Assembly: GCA_002364535.1 (NCBI GenBank)
Contig: DEYL01000041.1
Location: forward strand, 18,071-27,038
Length of the DNA: 8,968 nucleotides
Direction of reading: 5' to 3'
DNA from: Flavobacteriaceae bacterium UBA3159
GTDB lineage: Bacteria; Bacteroidota; Bacteroidia; Flavobacteriales; Flavobacteriaceae
In this document: one piece after another, positions 7,288 through 8,968 of the stretch
How positions within the stretch are numbered: the first letter of the stretch is position 1
Layout: every line of letters starts with the position of its first letter
Notes under the pieces: model-generated
The model's database searches: none
Told to the model about the DNA's origin: nothing
Seen by the model: only the letters and a program-made list of their open reading frames with translations
Program-made: the position numbers and the translations under genes

Positions 7288-7798
7288 AGTATATGTCAGC
7301 CTTTTTTTGGCACTGTTTCTTGGTGTGCAAGCTTGCGGAATCTATTCTTTTACCGGAGCGTCCATTCCCTCTGGGGCAACAACTTTTCAGGTCAATTTTT
7401 TCGAAAACCAAGCGGGCAGTAGACCGGGGTCTACCGTAGAACCCGGGTTGGACAGAGATTTTACCCTGGCACTTCAAGACATTATTCTGGGGCAGACCAA
7501 TCTCAACTTGGTCAACTCGGGGGGTGATTTGGTTTATGAGGGAGAAATTACTCAGTACAGTATAACGCCCATGACATCTACCGCAAACCTAACTGCCGCT
7601 CAGAACCGGCTGACCATGAGTGTAAACCTTCGTTATTTCAATATCAACAATGAAGAGGACGATTTCGAAACTAGTTTTTCTTTTTTTTATGACTTTCCTG
7701 CAGACAAACAGCTTTATGACATACAGGGGGCTGCCCATGATGAGATATTTGAGAGAATCACTCAAGATATCTTTAACGAAACTTTAGCTAAATGGTAA
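7271..7798 (+). CDS. lptE: LPS-assembly lipoprotein LptE
   Basis: LptE is the outer-membrane lipoprotein that plugs the LptD barrel and helps insert lipopolysaccharide into the outer leaflet. The 175-residue product has a lipoprotein signal: MTKVNR, a hydrophobic core (7-19), and Cys22 in VQAC, followed by GIYSFTGASIP, the usual start of Bacteroidota LptE. The mature part includes FQVNFFENQAG (39-49), ALQDIILGQTNLNLV (67-81), DLVYEGEITQY (86-96) and the C-terminal QDIFNETLAKW (165-175), which fit this family. Similarity to proteobacterial LptE is weak and shows mainly in size, lipobox and fold pattern. The ATG at 7271 lies inside the end of the regulator gene (17-bp overlap, different frame), so translational coupling is likely. 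An in-frame TTG at 7259 would add four residues and is less likely. Its stop overlaps the next gene's possible ATG by 7 bp. Confidence 0.88.
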   Translation: MTKVNRVYVSLFLALFLGVQACGIYSFTGASIPSGATTFQVNFFENQAGSRPGSTVEPGLDRDFTLALQDIILGQTNLNLVNSGGDLVYEGEITQYSITPMTSTANLTAAQNRLTMSVNLRYFNINNEEDDFETSFSFFYDFPADKQLYDIQGAAHDEIFERITQDIFNETLAKW

Positions 7799-8667
7799 GC
7801 CCAATGAACAGAGAGACATTCGACAAGTTGATTGAAAATTATGATTCCCATGACGAAATTTTGATTTCCAAAATTGCACTGTTGATTGAAATGTATCCAT
7901 ATTTCCAACTGCCGCGTTTCTTCTATACCAAGTCCTTCATAGATCAAAACAAAAATGATCCTGATCTCGCCATTAATCAACTGTCATTATACACTGCCGA
8001 TAGAGGAGTGTTGAAAGAAAGTATAGAATCTGAATTTGACTCACCCAAAAAGATCGAAAAATCGACTGTGGATTTTGAAGCACCCATCGAAGACTCCGAA
8101 ACCACAAAAATAAAATCCTCAACCGAATCAACCACTGAGGAAAAATCCATTGCACCAAAAAAAGAACACACTAATGTCGAAATCAAAGTCGAGGAAACAC
8201 CAAAAAAAGATATCCCACTGGCAGTCCAAAGTACTTCAAAAAAACCTACAAAAAAGACCTTAGCAAAAAAATCAGAATCCCACCCCAATAAACTTGCTTC
8301 TATTTCCAAGGATCTCAAGCTTAGTTTTCTGGATTGGATTCAGTTTACTGAAGAAAAACAAATCACCGACCCCAAAGATTCTGAAAAAGAAGGACCACTA
8401 ATTGATAAATTAAATATCATTGATCGGTTCATTGAAGCAGACCCCAAAATACCGCCGGTTGGAAAAACTGAAGCCATTAACTCTAACATAAAACAAGACT
8501 TTAATTCTGAGGAGTTGATGACAGAAACTTTAGCCAAAGTTCTGGTCAAACAAAAAAAGTACAAAAAGGCCATCAGTGCCTATAAGATTTTAAGTTTGAA
8601 ATATCCGGAAAAAAATGTTTTCTTTGCAGGGCAAATTCAGAAAATAAAGAAATTGCAACAACAATAA
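7792..8667 (+). CDS. TPR-like protein with charged low-complexity centre, function unknown
   Basis: A 291-residue conserved protein found between lptE and secG in Bacteroidota; its function is not known to me. The N-terminal part (about 5-80) is helical and contains ALLIEMYPYFQLPRFFY (29-45), reminiscent of a short helical-repeat unit. Residues about 82-170 are low complexity, rich in Lys, Glu, Ser, Thr and Pro, with several KKPTKK/PKK clusters, and are probably disordered. A conserved segment follows at about 173-215 (LSFLDWIQF, IIDRFIEADPKIPP). The C-terminus (about 240-287) forms one TPR-like hairpin, with ETLAKVLVKQKKYKKAISAY and LSLKYPEKNVFFAGQIQKI. There is no signal peptide or membrane segment, so it is probably cytoplasmic. 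The ATG at 7792 overlaps lptE; a second ATG at 7804 (MNRETF) would start 5 bp after the lptE stop and is an equally plausible start. secG follows after 6 bp. Confidence 0.75.
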   Translation: MVSPMNRETFDKLIENYDSHDEILISKIALLIEMYPYFQLPRFFYTKSFIDQNKNDPDLAINQLSLYTADRGVLKESIESEFDSPKKIEKSTVDFEAPIEDSETTKIKSSTESTTEEKSIAPKKEHTNVEIKVEETPKKDIPLAVQSTSKKPTKKTLAKKSESHPNKLASISKDLKLSFLDWIQFTEEKQITDPKDSEKEGPLIDKLNIIDRFIEADPKIPPVGKTEAINSNIKQDFNSEELMTETLAKVLVKQKKYKKAISAYKILSLKYPEKNVFFAGQIQKIKKLQQQ

Positions 8668-8673
8668 AATATT

Positions 8674-8968
8674 ATGGGAAGCTTTTCGATCTTCATCGCT
8701 TTAATCATTTTTGTGTGTTTTCTACTCGTTTTGGTAGTAATGGTTCAAAACCCCAAAGGCGGTGGCCTATCTTCATCTTTTGGTGGCGGTGGACAACAAA
8801 TGGGAGGAGTCCAAAAAACCTCCGACTTTTTGGATCGAAGTACCTGGTTGCTTGCAGGACTTTTGCTCGTGCTCATTTTGCTTTCAAACATCTCACTTGG
8901 AACTGGGAGTACTCGCTCCGACTCTCGTCTTTCACAAGACAATGCAGTGGAACAATCTATTCCAGAAG
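8674..8968 (+). CDS. secG: Preprotein translocase subunit SecG (3' end beyond window)
   Basis: SecG is the small inner-membrane subunit of the SecYEG channel that stimulates SecA-driven export. Ninety-eight codons are present and the stop lies outside the window. Two membrane segments are visible, about 3-24 (FSIFIALIIFVCFLLVLVVM) and 56-75 (STWLLAGLLLVLILLSNISL). The cytoplasmic loop between them has the family signature QNPKGGGLSSSFGGG (25-39), followed by QQMGGVQKTSDFLDRST (41-57), typical of Bacteroidota SecG. The C-terminal tail after residue 76 is polar and rich in Ser, Asp and Gln, as in relatives with extended tails. The ATG follows the previous stop by 6 bp. No Shine-Dalgarno is seen; the leader is A-rich. 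It is probably the last or near-last gene of the miaB cluster, but the following DNA is not shown. Confidence 0.93.
   Translation, partial: MGSFSIFIALIIFVCFLLVLVVMVQNPKGGGLSSSFGGGGQQMGGVQKTSDFLDRSTWLLAGLLLVLILLSNISLGTGSTRSDSRLSQDNAVEQSIPE

Noticed and set aside
7308..7323. TGGCAC-like sequence resembling a sigma-54 -24 element inside the lptE signal peptide
   Set aside because: The -12 GC is missing at the right spacing: TG or GG stands where GC is required. It lies inside coding sequence.
7977..8318. Minus-strand frame of 113 codons opposite the TPR-like gene
   Set aside because: It results from the low-complexity Lys/Glu/Ser coding region and shows no protein family features.

Overview
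The window looks like a chromosomal segment of a Bacteroidota member, most likely a marine-type Flavobacteriaceae. Four things point there. There is a gliding-motility lipoprotein GldK of the type IX secretion/gliding machinery. The arginase-like protein, topA and gldK lie together. The 5' regions carry TAnnTTTG promoter boxes and no clear Shine-Dalgarno sequences. The DNA is AT-rich. No mobile element, CRISPR array, rRNA or tRNA was found, and every gene belongs to a family I recognise. This reads as a core-genome housekeeping region rather than an accessory island.

Left half (minus strand, read right to left): topA (DNA topoisomerase I) overlaps by 4 bp (ATGA) with an arginase/formimidoylglutamase-family gene that has lost several classical metal ligands. 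After a 139-bp gap comes the 5' part of gldK, which runs off the left edge. The gldLMN genes would be expected beyond it.

Centre: 363 bp of non-coding DNA (4161-4523) separates topA from the divergent plus-strand cluster. It holds a promoter-like box on each side and some AT-rich inverted repeats.

Right half (plus strand): a compact cluster of miaB (tRNA ms2i6A methylthiotransferase), a sigma-54 activator-type AAA+ regulator without a sensory domain, lptE (LPS-assembly lipoprotein), a small TPR-like protein with a charged low-complexity middle, and secG (translocon subunit, cut by the right edge). The spacings are +4 bp, a 17-bp overlap, a 7-bp overlap and +6 bp, so one operon driven from the promoter in front of miaB is likely. 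The cluster combines tRNA modification, transcription control and envelope biogenesis (LPS export and Sec secretion).

I did not find a clearly new system. The points most worth a second look are the metal-ligand-poor arginase homologue coupled to topA, and the sensor-less sigma-54 activator translationally coupled to lptE.
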